A stretch of 64,000 bases of DNA from Bacillota bacterium (GCA_013178305.1 JABLXB010000002.1:124001-188000); one strand, 5' to 3'. Positions 34,636 through 43,554 are shown, counted from the first letter of the stretch. Made by a program: numbers and translations. Notes: generated by a model from the letters alone, not told the origin.

Positions 34636-35605
34636 TCACTCGCCCACCTTCGCTATAGCATCAAACTTGCAGAGCTGCCGGCAAAGCGTACATCCATTGC
34701 ACGCCGAGGCGTCTATCACGACCTCTCCGGCCTTGAAGGCAATCGCGGGGCACCCCATCTTCATGCAGGCCTTGCATTTCCTGCACTTCTCCCGGTCGAC
34801 GAAACAGTAGACGTTCTCCCTTTTCTTCTGCGCGTCCTTGCGCAGCGCACACTCGCGCCGTGTGATGATGACGAAGGGCTCGGTCGCCTCGTACGCCTCC
34901 TTCACGGCCTTTTCAGTCTCGGCGAGGTTGTAGGGATCGACAATGCGGACGTGTTCGTCCTTGATCCCCACGGCCTTCACGATGCGCTCGATGTCTACCG
35001 GCATGGTCTCTTCGCCCATCAGCGTGACGCCGGTGCCCGGATTCTCCTGGTGGCCCGTCATGGCCGTTACCCGGTTGTCGAGTATGGCGATGACGATGTT
35101 GCTCTTGTTGTAGACTACGTCTATCAGGCCGTGCCTCTCACGAGCGTGGGCCGGCACGACGACGTACTTCCTGACATCCTTCCGGTATTCCCTGACACCG
35201 GCCTCCTGCCTTTCGCCCAGCTCCACCAGTCCCTTGCTGTGGCATATCCTGGTCGTCAGGCGGAGCAGTACGGGCGTGTCGAACCGCTCGCTCAGGGCGA
35301 ACGCTTCCTTCACGAAATCCCTGCATTCCTGGCTATCCGAGGGTTCCATCATCGCCACCTTGGCGAACGGCGCGTAGTGCCGGTTATCCTGCTCGTTCTG
35401 CGAGCTGTGGCACCCCGGGTCATCCGCCGACACCACCACGAGTCCCCCGTTCACACCCGTGTACGCCATGGTGAATAGCGGGTCGGCGGCCACGTTGAGC
35501 CCGACGTGTTTCATGGCGTCCAACTACCGGGCTCCCATGATAGCAGCCCCCGCGGCGACTTCCAGAGCGACCTTCTCGTTGGTCGCCCACTCCGAGTAGA
35601 CCTCC
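34636..35605 (-). pseudogene. iorA: Degraded indolepyruvate:ferredoxin oxidoreductase alpha subunit
   Basis: IorA is normally ~600 residues with thiamine-diphosphate domains and two [4Fe-4S] clusters. Here similarity begins at PEVYSEWATNEKVALEVAAG (near 35605), meets an in-frame TAG at 35524, continues as MKHVGLNVAADPLFTMAYTG to PAHARERH, then jumps in frame near 35130 to GLIDVVYNKSNIVIAILDNR, skipping over 200 expected residues including most of the second TPP domain. The ferredoxin end (CRKCKACMKMGCP, CNGCTLCRQLCK) survives. The N-terminal part is absent upstream. An open reading frame of 295 codons remains but cannot encode a working enzyme. Confidence 0.85.
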
Positions 35606-35738
35606 GGCGACAACAAATTCCCGTGGATGATGATTCTTGGTGATCCCGCCAAAACCTTGGCCCCTGGACCTGGGCAGACAACGCAACCCAGGCCCGCGGT
35701 GATAGTAGTGGCGGACGCGAGGAGTCAGGAGGATTCGC

Positions 35739-37010
35739 CTACCCGGCCACAACGTGAGAACACATTCGTTGCCATATCCCCTGACAGCGCATGAACTGTC
35801 GATAATGAGTCTGCACCAACCCGTGGTACTTCTCGAATTCCTCAATGACGTCAGAGAAATCGTGGTGAAGGATGCTGCTCAAAACAGGAACGGATGCATG
35901 TAAATTGTCGCGGATTCTGTGAATCTGTGTTTGGTATTGGTGTCTGTTTGTGATGTAAAGAAGTAGAGGCTTATACCTTATCCAGCCTATGCACGCTCGA
36001 TGAAATCTCTGCACCACCACACTGCTATCCGGTCTCACCGGCTGCAAACGTGGGGGGAGCACCCCGTGCAACAGGCCTTTGTATCTCAAGAAGCCGTCAT
36101 GGAACGTATAGCAGGGGACTTTGAGGACTGTGAAATCTGAAAGACAGGCGCTCAGGAATGTATCCTCCCCTCGGCCTCCTGGCGGGTTATAGAATGGGGG
36201 CAGAGAACTGTCCTGATAGAAAGTCTTGAGATTCAGGCCCAGGTTAGACCCGGAAATGAACTTCAACCCGTTGACCTCGTCAACGACGTGTCGTCCACCG
36301 GACAGTGTTCTAGACTTTGCGTATTCGATTCCACCTTGATTCAGCCGCTTCACGATGACCTGCCAACTGACAATGTCGTTACTCACAGCCTTGATGAAGC
36401 GGCGAAAGGCCTTCCTGGTCGAATCACTTTTCAGGTCAAAGAAGGGGATAGGTGAGATGTACCCGCAATGATGACCGTGGGTTATGTTCGCCGCGTCGAT
36501 GCTTTCAAGATGACTCCTGAGGGTATCCTGCCACGTCCAGAACACCCTGTCTTTCCTCTTAAACACCGCCAGAGGGTATTCATCATCATCCAAGAATAGC
36601 AGGTAATCCATCCTATGCTTCAGAGCGGTGTATAATACAACGTTTCTCCTCTTGGCATAACCCCTTCCAAATACAGCCTTGACCTCATCAAGTCCAAAGG
36701 TTCCTTGACTACTCAGACTGGTTATCTCACGTTCGATAGCTGCGTCGTCGATGAACGTCACCGAGTCAACTGTGTCAAGAACCTCCTCGTCGATCCTCCT
36801 GAAGACTTCCGGCCCGGCGCCAGCATAGTCAGTGTCGTAAGCTATGAAGAGGTTAAGACTGATTCGTGCTTTATCAAAGCATGGACTGTGCCGCCAACTA
36901 TGCACGTAAGTCTTCAAGACTTCAGGGAAATGCCGTCTGCCGGTGACAAAACCTATGCCTACCTTAACCCTATCGTGCTGACTTGGCGCACTCTCCGTAG
37001 AAACGAACAA
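35739..37010 (-). CDS. Glycosyltransferase-like protein (GT-A type), AT-richer than surroundings
   Basis: A ~423-residue protein with KVGIGFVTGRRHFPEVLKTY near the start, an acidic patch LLFLDDDEYPLAVF typical of a metal-binding DxD of GT-A glycosyltransferases, and FISGSNLGLNL plus GGRGEDTFLSACLSDF, as in nucleotide-sugar binding folds. Longer in-frame readings exist, but GAGGAGG lies 8 bases before a TTG at 37010. By eye its G+C is clearly lower than that of neighbours and its codon use is more mixed, suggesting acquisition. It sits exactly between degraded iorA and the PTS remnants. Acceptor and donor unknown. Confidence 0.65.
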   Translation of the reverse strand: MFVSTESAPSQHDRVKVGIGFVTGRRHFPEVLKTYVHSWRHSPCFDKARISLNLFIAYDTDYAGAGPEVFRRIDEEVLDTVDSVTFIDDAAIEREITSLSSQGTFGLDEVKAVFGRGYAKRRNVVLYTALKHRMDYLLFLDDDEYPLAVFKRKDRVFWTWQDTLRSHLESIDAANITHGHHCGYISPIPFFDLKSDSTRKAFRRFIKAVSNDIVSWQVIVKRLNQGGIEYAKSRTLSGGRHVVDEVNGLKFISGSNLGLNLKTFYQDSSLPPFYNPPGGRGEDTFLSACLSDFTVLKVPCYTFHDGFLRYKGLLHGVLPPRLQPVRPDSSVVVQRFHRACIGWIRYKPLLLYITNRHQYQTQIHRIRDNLHASVPVLSSILHHDFSDVIEEFEKYHGLVQTHYRQFMRCQGIWQRMCSHVVAG

Positions 37011-37425
37011 AATAGACTCCTCCTCAATTACGGTATTGGACAGATGTGACGATAACCTCCTGTTTTGGCTCCTCCAATACCATGCAGATGATCCATGTGG
37101 CGATAGGATAGCCCAAAGACGGAGCACAAAGACTTACCAGCAGGCAAGATTCTCCGTAACTTACTCGCAATCCGAGGACGTCAAAATTGCGGAATGGCGT
37201 TGCGGGATCTACGGCAGTTCACCGTTATTTCAAAAGCATACCAGATCCGGCGCTGCAATCCAAGTGCGGGTTCCGATTGACCCTGGCGCCTCTGAGGAAG
37301 CGGGCATTGTTTGACCTGGCTGAGGCCAAGACTGCCATTCTGGAGGAACTCGCTAATCTGGACGCAAGGCCATTACGGAAGATCAAGGGGAGCAGGAAAC
37401 CCCGCAGTGAGTGGACCTGCAGGCG
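37011..37425. other. Mostly non-coding stretch between glycosyltransferase and PTS remnants
   Basis: No complete gene is supported. A rightward reading frame from 37187 to 37450 contains LFDLAEAKTAILEELANLDA, a plausible charged helix with no ribosome site and no recognised family; it may be a remnant of another gene. The upstream control region of the leftward glycosyltransferase must lie here but no clear promoter was found. Confidence 0.5.
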
Positions 37426-37789
37426 GGACCGCTGGTCGGGGCCGGCGTAGTCGGGGTCTTCGTTTTCGGCCTCGTGAACAGGCTTCTCATCGTGCGCGGC
37501 CTTGACCTCGCTCCTCACGGGCATAACTGAACCGATCGAGCGCGCGTTCATGTTCCTCAGGCCGGTTCTTCAGGTGCTGCACGCCGTCCTGTCGGGCCTG
37601 TCATTGGCGGTGTGCACCAAACCACTACTCTTGATCCCGGTCGGCCTGGTCTTCGGCATCGTTTATTACGTGGTCTTCCGTGCCGCGATACGCGCCCTCA
37701 ATCTACCGACACCGGGACACCTGGATGAAGAAGGAGCAGACCTCAGCCCGGCAGAATTGAGGGGCACGACGACCGTCGCAGACCGGTAG
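37426..37789 (+). pseudogene. Remnant of PTS sugar permease domain EIIC
   Basis: Two out-of-frame pieces of a glucose/N-acetylglucosamine-family EIIC. The first frame reads GPLVGAGVVGVFVFGLVNRL to about 37490. After a deletion, a second frame reads ALTSLLTGITEPIERAFMFL, VLHAVLSGLSLAV, then directly CTKPLLLIPVGLVFGIVYY and RALNLPTPG to TAG at 37789. The intact domain has ~40 more residues between the last two pieces and several N-terminal helices that are missing here. The gene is dead. Confidence 0.8.
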
Positions 37790-37795
37790 TGTCCC

Positions 37796-37824
37796 GGGAG
37801 GGGAAACCGCGGGTTTCCCCTCCC
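37796..37824. repeat. Perfect 13-bp inverted repeat
   Basis: GGGAGGGGAAACC (37796-37808) and GGTTTCCCCTCCC (37812-37824) form a hairpin with a 3-base loop between the EIIC and EIIB remnants. No T run follows on the plus strand. It may be a relic regulatory hairpin or a mobile-repeat end. Confidence 0.7.
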
Positions 37825-37856
37825 ACGAGAGACTGGCAGGGGTGGGAAACAAGCCA

Positions 37857-37970
37857 ATGTCGGACAAAGCTATGCGAATGATCCAGGCCCTTGGCGGAAA
37901 GGCAAACATCGTAGCCCTGGACTCCTGCATCACGCGCCTCCGCCTCTCGCTGCGGGACACCGGAGTATGA
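37857..37970 (+). pseudogene. Truncated PTS EIIB domain
   Basis: 37 codons beginning ATGTCGGAC. The product matches the first part of an EIIB domain: MIQALGGKANIVALDSCITR, including the phosphorylated Cys in its DSCITRLRL context. It ends in TGA where the domain should run for another ~45 residues. The TGA overlaps the ATG of the EIIA frame. Confidence 0.75.
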
Positions 37971-38467
37971 CGGTGGGCAGCCTGCTACACACCATCTCAT
38001 TGAAGTCTCCGCTTACAGGCAAGGTGGTACCGCTGGACGCGGTGCCCGATCAGGTGTTCGCACAGAGAATGGTCGGTGACGGAGTAGCCGTCGACCCATC
38101 CGAGGGGCTGGTCGTGACCCCCGTCGACGCGCGGGTCGAAACCGTCTTCCCTTCGGGGCACGCCATTCTCCTGCGCACCCAATCGAACGTCACGATCCTC
38201 GTCCACATAGGCATCGGCTCGGTGAGGTTGGCATACGCATTCGAAAAGATGGTGGAGGCTGGGGCTGAGGTGAAGGAAGGGGACGTGCTGCTCAGGTTCG
38301 ACCTGGAAGCCATCCGCAGGGAAGCCGAGTCCACCATGTCACCGGTCATCATCCTTGACCCACCGCCGGGCCTTTCACTCCGCCACACTGCTCCGTGTTT
38401 CGTAGAGGCCGGCAAAGATCCCTTGTTCAGCGTCGTGTTACCCGGTTCTTCACACGGACTCACTTGA
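37967..38467 (+). pseudogene. PTS EIIA domain, partly eroded
   Basis: A 166-codon frame of the EIIA(Glc) type: SPLTGKVVPLDAVPDQVFAQ, GDGVAVDPSEGLVVTPVDA, and both active-site histidines in SGHAILL and ILVHIGIGSVRL. The segment after the second His is short by several residues (normal GIDTVxLxGxGF is replaced by GIGSVRLAYAF), and the tail beyond FDLEAIRREAE is not EIIA-like. It could still fold, but with EIIB and EIIC broken it is best treated as part of the dead permease. A general-system role cannot be excluded. Confidence 0.6.
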
Positions 38468-38507
38468 GCATGGCATACTCAATCGCGGTGAGGGGAAAAC
38501 GCCATAC

Positions 38508-38744
38508 CTACCGGAGGATGGCGCTGTCCCCCACGAGGTGAGTGGACGCATCCGCTGGCGCGAAAGGCTTCGTCCCGATGTCGTTCACAAGCTGCTGGTA
38601 CTTGGGCTCGACGATGTTCGCCGCGTGCTCCCTGCATTTCTTGGCCATGAGCAGTTCCCACGACAGGTGATTCCTGACGTAGTTCAACTCCCTGGTCGAG
38701 ATGGGCTGACGAGATTCCGCGGACGAGACTCCGCGCTCACTCAA
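38508..38744 (-). CDS. Small CotF-like spore-coat protein, C-terminus atypical
   Basis: A 78-residue frame. Residues ~16-56 (ISTRELNYVRNHLSWELLMA, KKCREHAANIVEPKYQQLV) match the helical repeat of CotF-like coat and ferritin-like proteins of Bacillota. The expected next helix with a paired His is replaced by KPFAPADASTHLVGDSAILR, so the 3' end may be frameshifted. The start is a TTG at 38744 with only a weak ribosome site. It lies downstream of the cotJ terminator, so it is a separate unit; it may be a decaying gene. Confidence 0.5.
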   Translation of the reverse strand: MSERGVSSAESRQPISTRELNYVRNHLSWELLMAKKCREHAANIVEPKYQQLVNDIGTKPFAPADASTHLVGDSAILR

Positions 38745-38804
38745 TACCGTTCCATCTTCCGGTGCTTAGTCTGCCCAGGGCGGATCTCACCTAGAGGGGT
38801 GAAC

Positions 38805-38838
38805 GAAAAAAGCGCCCGGCGTTATCGTTCCGCCGGGT
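38805..38838 (-). terminator. Intrinsic terminator of the cotJ operon
   Basis: On the minus strand CCCGGCG (38831-38837 complement) pairs with CGCCGGG (38815-38821 complement) and is followed by CGCTTTTTTCG. It lies 65 bases after the cotJC stop. Confidence 0.9.
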
Positions 38839-38902
38839 GTCTCGAGCCGCCTCAGATGCCACCGGTGGCGCCCGGCGATGTGGATTTCGCCTGGGCCATT
38901 CT

Positions 38903-39475
38903 TTAGAACACCTTTTTCCGCTCGCAGAATTCCTGAACGTTTACCAGCGCCTCTCCAAACCGTTGGAAGTGCACGACCTCCCGCTCACGGAGAAACTGCA
39001 GGCCCTGCATGAGGTCCACGTCGTCGGTCAGGCGGATCAGGTGCTCATAGGTTGCCCGCGCCTTCTGCTCGGCAGCCATGTCCTCGTGCAGGTCCGCTAC
39101 AGGGTCTCCATGGGCCTGGATGTACGCCGCGGTCCAGGGCACGCCGTTGGGGTCCGCAGGGAAGATGGCCTTATCGCGGATGGCGTAGTTCTTGTCGAGC
39201 CCCGCCGCCTTGATCTCGTCGATGCTGGCGTGCTCGAGTAGCTTGTAGACCATCGTGGCGATGACTTCGAGGTGGGCGAGCTCCTCGGTGCCGATGTCCG
39301 TGAGCAGACCGCGGGTCATCCCTGTGGGCATGGTGTAGCGCTGCGTCAGGTACCTCACGGCGGCCCCGAGCTCGCCGTCCGGCCCGCCGTATTGCGTTAT
39401 GAGGAGCGCTGCCATCCTTGGGTCCGGTATCGAAACCCTCACTGGAATCTCCAGTTTCTTTTCATATACCCACAT
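38903..39475 (-). CDS. cotJC: Spore-coat protein CotJC (manganese-catalase family)
   Basis: A 190-residue ferritin-like di-manganese protein. Conserved blocks: LEIPVRVSIPDPRMAALLIT, YGGPDGELGAAVRYLTQRY, the metal-binding TDIGTEELAHLEVIATMVYK, and LREREVVHFQRFGEAL with further Glu/His ligands. In Bacillus and clostridia CotJC sits in the coat of mother-cell origin. ATG with AGGAGGTG upstream. It is last in a cotJA-cotJB-cotJC operon. Confidence 0.95.
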   Translation of the reverse strand: MWVYEKKLEIPVRVSIPDPRMAALLITQYGGPDGELGAAVRYLTQRYTMPTGMTRGLLTDIGTEELAHLEVIATMVYKLLEHASIDEIKAAGLDKNYAIRDKAIFPADPNGVPWTAAYIQAHGDPVADLHEDMAAEQKARATYEHLIRLTDDVDLMQGLQFLREREVVHFQRFGEALVNVQEFCERKKVF

Positions 39476-39491
39476 GTTTGCGCCTCACCTC

Positions 39492-39764
39492 CTAGTAGCA
39501 GATTTCCCAGGGCCACGGGTCCTCGATCCACCGCCAGGGGAACTGACGGTCGTGGCCGTGCCCTGCTGCCATCAATGGGCCGTAACGGCGATCGTATTCC
39601 ATATGCAACATGTGAAGGGCGTGTGTCACCTCGTGGTAGTCGCACAGCGCCTTCTCGTCGCCGGGATGGGTGTCAAGGTAAAGGTTGAGGTCAATAGCGG
39701 TGAACTCGAGCTCCTGGATCCTCCTCAACATCTCCATGCGCTCGGGATTCAGCGGAATGCCCAC
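39492..39764 (-). CDS. cotJB: Spore-coat protein CotJB
   Basis: A 90-residue protein with MEMLRRIQELEFTAIDLNLY, LDTHPGDEKALCDYHE, YGPLMAAGHG and the C-terminal WRWIEDPWPWE typical of CotJB. The start is best placed at GTG 39764, 6 bases after AAGGGGG and overlapping the end of cotJA by 16 bases. Larger in-frame readings merely run through cotJA in another frame. Confidence 0.92.
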   Translation of the reverse strand: MGIPLNPERMEMLRRIQELEFTAIDLNLYLDTHPGDEKALCDYHEVTHALHMLHMEYDRRYGPLMAAGHGHDRQFPWRWIEDPWPWEICY

Positions 39765-39979
39765 GGCCATCCCCCTTCCATGCAAACGCTCTTCGCGTAA
39801 GGCCTGTACAACTCGGGAAAGATCGTTCCAGCGCACAGCGCTTCCGCAGGGCCGTAGGTGGGGCCGTAAACCTGGTACGGGACGTACGCTTCGCCAAGGC
39901 TTATCCTGCGCGGCAGCAGCTTCGGCACGCACTCGGGCGGGACCACCTCTACCTCCCCCGCCACGCGCCTCATATACAT
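39749..39979 (-). CDS. cotJA: Spore-coat protein CotJA
   Basis: A 76-residue protein whose second half is CotJA-like: ISLGEAYVPYQVYG, PAEALCAGTIFPELYRPYAK. ATG at 39979 with GGGGGAGG 5 bases upstream. First gene of the operon. Its control region would lie in 39980-40080, where an AT-rich stretch (ATATATGTAAACG, CTATTTATG on the minus strand) could hold a mother-cell sigma promoter, but spacing does not fit clearly. Confidence 0.88.
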   Translation of the reverse strand: MYMRRVAGEVEVVPPECVPKLLPRRISLGEAYVPYQVYGPTYGPAEALCAGTIFPELYRPYAKSVCMEGGWPWAFR

Positions 39980-40518
39980 GGAAACCTCCCCCTTAACATA
40001 AATAGGCTCGCTCGTTTACATATATTCCGGAGGCGGGGCAAAGGTCACTGAACGCAGCATCTTATGGCAAAGCCCTTCTAATTGAATGGTGTTAACGCCC
40101 ATCCTGGACGCAGCACGCAGACCTGCTACAGCCGTGGCAGGTTGGAGTTGTTGTGGCACAGACGCACGACTGGCGCGCTTCATATTGTGTAGGCTGAGGC
40201 GCGCTACTATCACATGCGCACGTTCCTACCGAGCTCACCTGGAACTGCTGGCGCCGGGGTTAAACTGATCCAGTAGCGCCGAGCGAAGAGCACCTTCGAT
40301 TCTGTCCTTTGCAGGAGACTAGCGCCAAACATGGAATACTCGACGTGCCCTGTCAGAAGCTAAGCGGTTGAAGAGGCTCTTCGACCCCATTTACGAAGAA
40401 TAGTGGTCGCTCGAGAAATTCCATGGATCAAACCTGCTACAAAAGTAGCAGGTTTCGCCTTCTCTAGGCCTACCGACAGTATTCGACGATTCGCGACACG
40501 AAAGGTGGCTCTCGAGCG
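39980..40518. other. Non-coding region with two related inverted repeats
   Basis: No gene is supported in these 539 bases between divergent cotJA and the MEDS-domain gene. It contains ACCTGCTAC-AGCC-GTGGCAGGT (40121-40142) and the related perfect AACCTGCTAC-AAAA-GTAGCAGGTT (40431-40454). Both have 9-10 bp arms and 4-base loops. The second is followed by TTTCGCCTTCT and may act as a terminator or attenuator in the leader of the MEDS gene. Confidence 0.7.
40431..40454 (+). promoter_or_regulatory. Perfect 10-bp inverted repeat upstream of the MEDS gene
   Basis: AACCTGCTAC and GTAGCAGGTT flank AAAA, 64 bases before the GTG of the MEDS-domain gene. A near copy with one mismatch lies at 40121-40142. 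Candidate roles are a leader hairpin/terminator or a protein operator. Confidence 0.6.
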
Positions 40519-41103
40519 GTGTCCGTAGTACTTGGAGTAAGAGATGTCGACGCCGGGGGAAGGCATGTCTGCGCGTTTCACTCGGGTAAGAACGACTTGC
40601 TGGAGCTTCTGGTGCCCTACTTCCTGGCCGGCCTCAGCAACGGAGAGCTCTGCATGTGGGTTATTTCGGAGGTGATCAATAGGGATGAGGCAATCAACTC
40701 GATCGAAAAGGCCGCGCTGAAGAAGGGCATCCGCATGGACAGGGACCAGATAGAAATACTCTCGTTTGAAGACTGGTACCTGCAGGATGGTGTCTTCCAG
40801 GCAGGCAGAGTGAAAAGGGCATGGAGAGAGAGGCTATCGCTCGCCTTGTCGAAGGGGTATCGTTGCCTCAGGATTACGGGTGATACCTCCTGGCTGGGCC
40901 CGGAAGACTGGGACAAATTCGTCAGGTATGAGGACGAGATCGGCCGCGAGTTCGCCACAGATCCACTCGTTGCCATGTGCACATACCCTCTTAACCGGGT
41001 CCCACGGCCGAATATCGATCAGGTGCTGGCAACCCATCAGTTTGGCGTCATCAAACGGTGCGGTGAATGGAACCTCCTGCGGGCGGCGGGTCCGGATCGT
41101 TGA
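40519..41103 (+). CDS. MEDS-domain sensory protein (DcmR-like)
   Basis: A 194-residue protein that is almost entirely a MEDS domain (methanogen/methylotroph, DcmR sensory domain): HVCAFHSGKNDLLELLVPYF, GLSNGELCMWVISE, EILSFEDWYLQDGVF, RITGDTSWLGPEDWDKFVRY and CTYPLNRV. These domains are thought to sense small hydrocarbon-like molecules and are often fused to kinases or DNA-binding domains. Here no output domain is present; a hybrid kinase follows on the same strand. GTG start, AAAGGTGG 10 bases upstream. Confidence 0.82.
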   Translation: MSVVLGVRDVDAGGRHVCAFHSGKNDLLELLVPYFLAGLSNGELCMWVISEVINRDEAINSIEKAALKKGIRMDRDQIEILSFEDWYLQDGVFQAGRVKRAWRERLSLALSKGYRCLRITGDTSWLGPEDWDKFVRYEDEIGREFATDPLVAMCTYPLNRVPRPNIDQVLATHQFGVIKRCGEWNLLRAAGPDR

Positions 41104-41230
41104 GAATAACCCTGAGGTGCAGGGGCCAAGTATGAACCCGCTACCATGAATGACGAGGGCAATGGGTGTAGCCGGGTTATTCGTGGCCAGCAGTGCATTG
41201 AGCAACGCTGCAACCAAGGAGGGGCTGGTC

Positions 41231-42574
41231 TTGGAAACAGGTCCCGACAACATTGGCCACATGCCACGAGACAGGTCGTGTGCTCCCCCGGGAGCAACAG
41301 CTTGCCTGCAGCAACCTACCAGGGTGCTGTCACAACAGATTCTGCAGGCTCAGAAAATGGAGACTATCGGCCAGTTGGCAGGGGGACTGGCTCACGACCT
41401 AAACAACCAGTTGCTTGTAATTCGCGGGTGCATTGAACTATGCCGCCTGGAAAACCCGGAGGACAGTGTCTCCGGCCACCTTCTGAAGCAGGCCCGCATG
41501 GCCGCCGACAGAGCAGCGGGCTTGACCCGGCAAATCTTGTTGTTCACGCGGCAACAACCACAAGACAAAAGGATCGTCGATTTGAATGGAAACGTCAGAG
41601 AACTCCAGGCTATGCTTTCACGGCTGATGGGAGAAGATATCAGCCTGGTCCTCGATCTCTCGGATAGTCTCTGGCCGGTCAACGCAGACGCCACCAACAT
41701 GGATCAAGTGATCACTAACCTGTTACTCAACGCGCGGGACGCCATGCCCCAGGGAGGCGTGATCACCGTGAAAACGGAGAACGTGACACTTGACGAGGTA
41801 CCCTGCAGGTCTTCGCCCTGCGCCCGGGCGGGCCGCTACGTGCGTCTTACAGTAAGCGACACCGGCATCGGAATCCCCGAGGACGTCATGCCGCACATTT
41901 TCGAGCCGTTCTTTACTACAAAACCGACCGGGACGGGGTTGGGCCTCTCGGTCACCTATGGAATAGTCACCGCCCATGACGGCTGGATAGTCGCCAGGAG
42001 CACTCCGGGTAGAGGGAGCACGTTCGAGGTGTACTTACCCGCAGTCACATTCCCGGCGAACTACGTGTTTCACGGCGGCGGAGAGAACGCTTCCCCCAAC
42101 ACGCCTCAAGGCCACGGCGAGCATATCATTCTCGTTGAGGATGAGCCGAACGTCAGGGCGTTGACCGAGAAGGTTCTGCAGAGTGGTGGCTACGTGGTTC
42201 ATTCGTGCGGGAGGATATCCGAAGCGGTTGAAGTCTCCAGGTCCCGGAACAGAGAGATCGATCTTGTCATAAGCGACGTCGTCTTGCCTGACGGCAACGG
42301 CCACGAATTCGCGTTGAGATTCGCCAGCGACTACCCGTCCGCCGCCATACTCCTCGTGAGTGGATATCCGGACAGCAGGGCGAAGTACGAGGAAATCGCC
42401 TGCTCGGGGTTGCCGTACCTCCAGAAGCCATACACGTTTGGCGATCTGTTGCGTAAGGTTGACGAGGTCCTCAAGAGAAGGCAAGGAGCCGGGCCCGGCG
42501 CGGAATTGCCGACAGCAGCCCGACCCGCGGGCCTTAAGGGATGCGCCGGAGAAGGTGATAAACAGGTCGGATAA
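41231..42574 (+). CDS. Hybrid histidine kinase (HisKA-HATPase-REC), soluble
   Basis: A ~447-residue kinase without membrane segments. Phospho-acceptor helix: [20 protein letters not shown] (His in the H-box); ATPase boxes [25 protein letters not shown] and [12 protein letters not shown]; then a C-terminal receiver with acidic VEDEP, phospho-Asp in [14 protein letters not shown], and a conserved Lys in LQKPYT. The first ATG in frame (41150) has no ribosome site; TTG 41231 is 6 bases after AAGGAGGGG. It lacks its own sensor domain, so the MEDS protein just upstream probably supplies the input. No output regulator lies beside it. Confidence 0.87.
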   Translation: METGPDNIGHMPRDRSCAPPGATACLQQPTRVLSQQILQAQKMETIGQLAGGLAHDLNNQLLVIRGCIELCRLENPEDSVSGHLLKQARMAADRAAGLTRQILLFTRQQPQDKRIVDLNGNVRELQAMLSRLMGEDISLVLDLSDSLWPVNADATNMDQVITNLLLNARDAMPQGGVITVKTENVTLDEVPCRSSPCARAGRYVRLTVSDTGIGIPEDVMPHIFEPFFTTKPTGTGLGLSVTYGIVTAHDGWIVARSTPGRGSTFEVYLPAVTFPANYVFHGGGENASPNTPQGHGEHIILVEDEPNVRALTEKVLQSGGYVVHSCGRISEAVEVSRSRNREIDLVISDVVLPDGNGHEFALRFASDYPSAAILLVSGYPDSRAKYEEIACSGLPYLQKPYTFGDLLRKVDEVLKRRQGAGPGAELPTAARPAGLKGCAGEGDKQVG

Positions 42575-43367
42575 CGCTGGTGCCGATTGGCTCCGTAGAT
42601 TGGAGTGTTCACGCCAACTTTACCTTCTGGACGCGATCCTTGCAGACGACTTTTTCCGCAAAGACACCGGTCGCCTTTCTTATAATGAACGAGGCCGGCT
42701 CCCACAGTCGTTAGACGTAGGTTACACTGGGTGTGTCATGCACTCCGGTGCAGAGCTACAAACGAGAGGGGAGCCGACAGAAGGTGGCGGTCGCGGATAG
42801 TGGCAGGGAACCCGCGCGTTACTGGGGCGAGATACCGCACCGGGTCGAGTACATACGTAAGTTGATAGAGCTTAGCTCGGTATCGAGCTTAACATAAGTC
42901 GCCCCGCGCGGTTTACATACACTTTTGACTACGAGCAACCTGCAGGTGAAAACAACATTATCGCGTCCGGTCTGTCGGCGGAAGCCGCACTGCTCGCGTC
43001 CATCCGTGGGCAGAAACCGCACCACCCGCGTCTGTCTGTGGGCAGTGACTACCATTGCCGCTGATTCGCCGGCAATGGCAACGCTTCCGGCGCAGCTCTG
43101 TCGGCAGTATTCACGCTTGCGCGAGCAGCACGCCGGATTTCGCCACACTCAGCCCCCGGCGCCCGGCCACCGAATCCACGCCGCGCGAGTCGAGGGCATC
43201 CAGAATCGCCTGCGCGACCCCCCCGCCGCGCGAGGCGGCGCCAGCCATCGGCGATGCGCTACTTGGCCGCCTCGATCTGTGGTGGAGTTGCCTGAGAACC
43301 CTAGGGTTATTACGGCGGGTCTCTGCGAGCGAATGAGTTCGCTGCTGCAGGAATTCACGGCGTCCGG
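42575..43367. other. About 0.8 kb without a supported gene
   Basis: Several short overlapping frames exist but none has a ribosome site or recognisable product. One leftward frame holds AQAILDALDSRGVDSVAGRR near 43150-43240, which could be the end of a lost gene. No repeats of note beyond short GC-rich palindromes. The stretch lies between the hybrid kinase and the cotJC relic and reads like decayed sequence. Confidence 0.55.
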
Positions 43368-43490
43368 CTAAATATCGTACGAAATCTGCGTGAAGACATG
43401 ACCGCCGAAGGCGAGGGCCGCGAGTTTTTCCCCCTCCCACTTCCATGGAGTGTCCTCCAGGTTGACGAGCAGCACACCGGCAGCATACAT
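43368..43490 (-). CDS. Short hypothetical frame near the cotJC relic
   Basis: A 40-codon leftward frame giving MYAAGVLLVNLEDTPWKWEG, ending VFTQISYDI. Composition is protein-like, but no ribosome site or family is recognised. It lies between the relic and the empty stretch and may be part of the same degraded locus. Confidence 0.25.
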   Translation of the reverse strand: MYAAGVLLVNLEDTPWKWEGEKLAALAFGGHVFTQISYDI

Positions 43491-43554
43491 CCGGAACCGC
43501 AGGCTCGCTCACGCCGCACTTGACCTGGCTCTCTCGCACAAGCGGATCCTGGAC

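Noticed and set aside
37968-37970. EIIB TGA as a selenocysteine codon
   Set aside because: The position is not a known Sec site, no SECIS-like hairpin follows closely, and the downstream frame does not continue EIIB; truncation is simpler.
41150-41230. Earlier ATG start for the hybrid histidine kinase
   Set aside because: No ribosome site, and the extra residues lack any domain character; TTG 41231 has a strong AAGGAGGGG.
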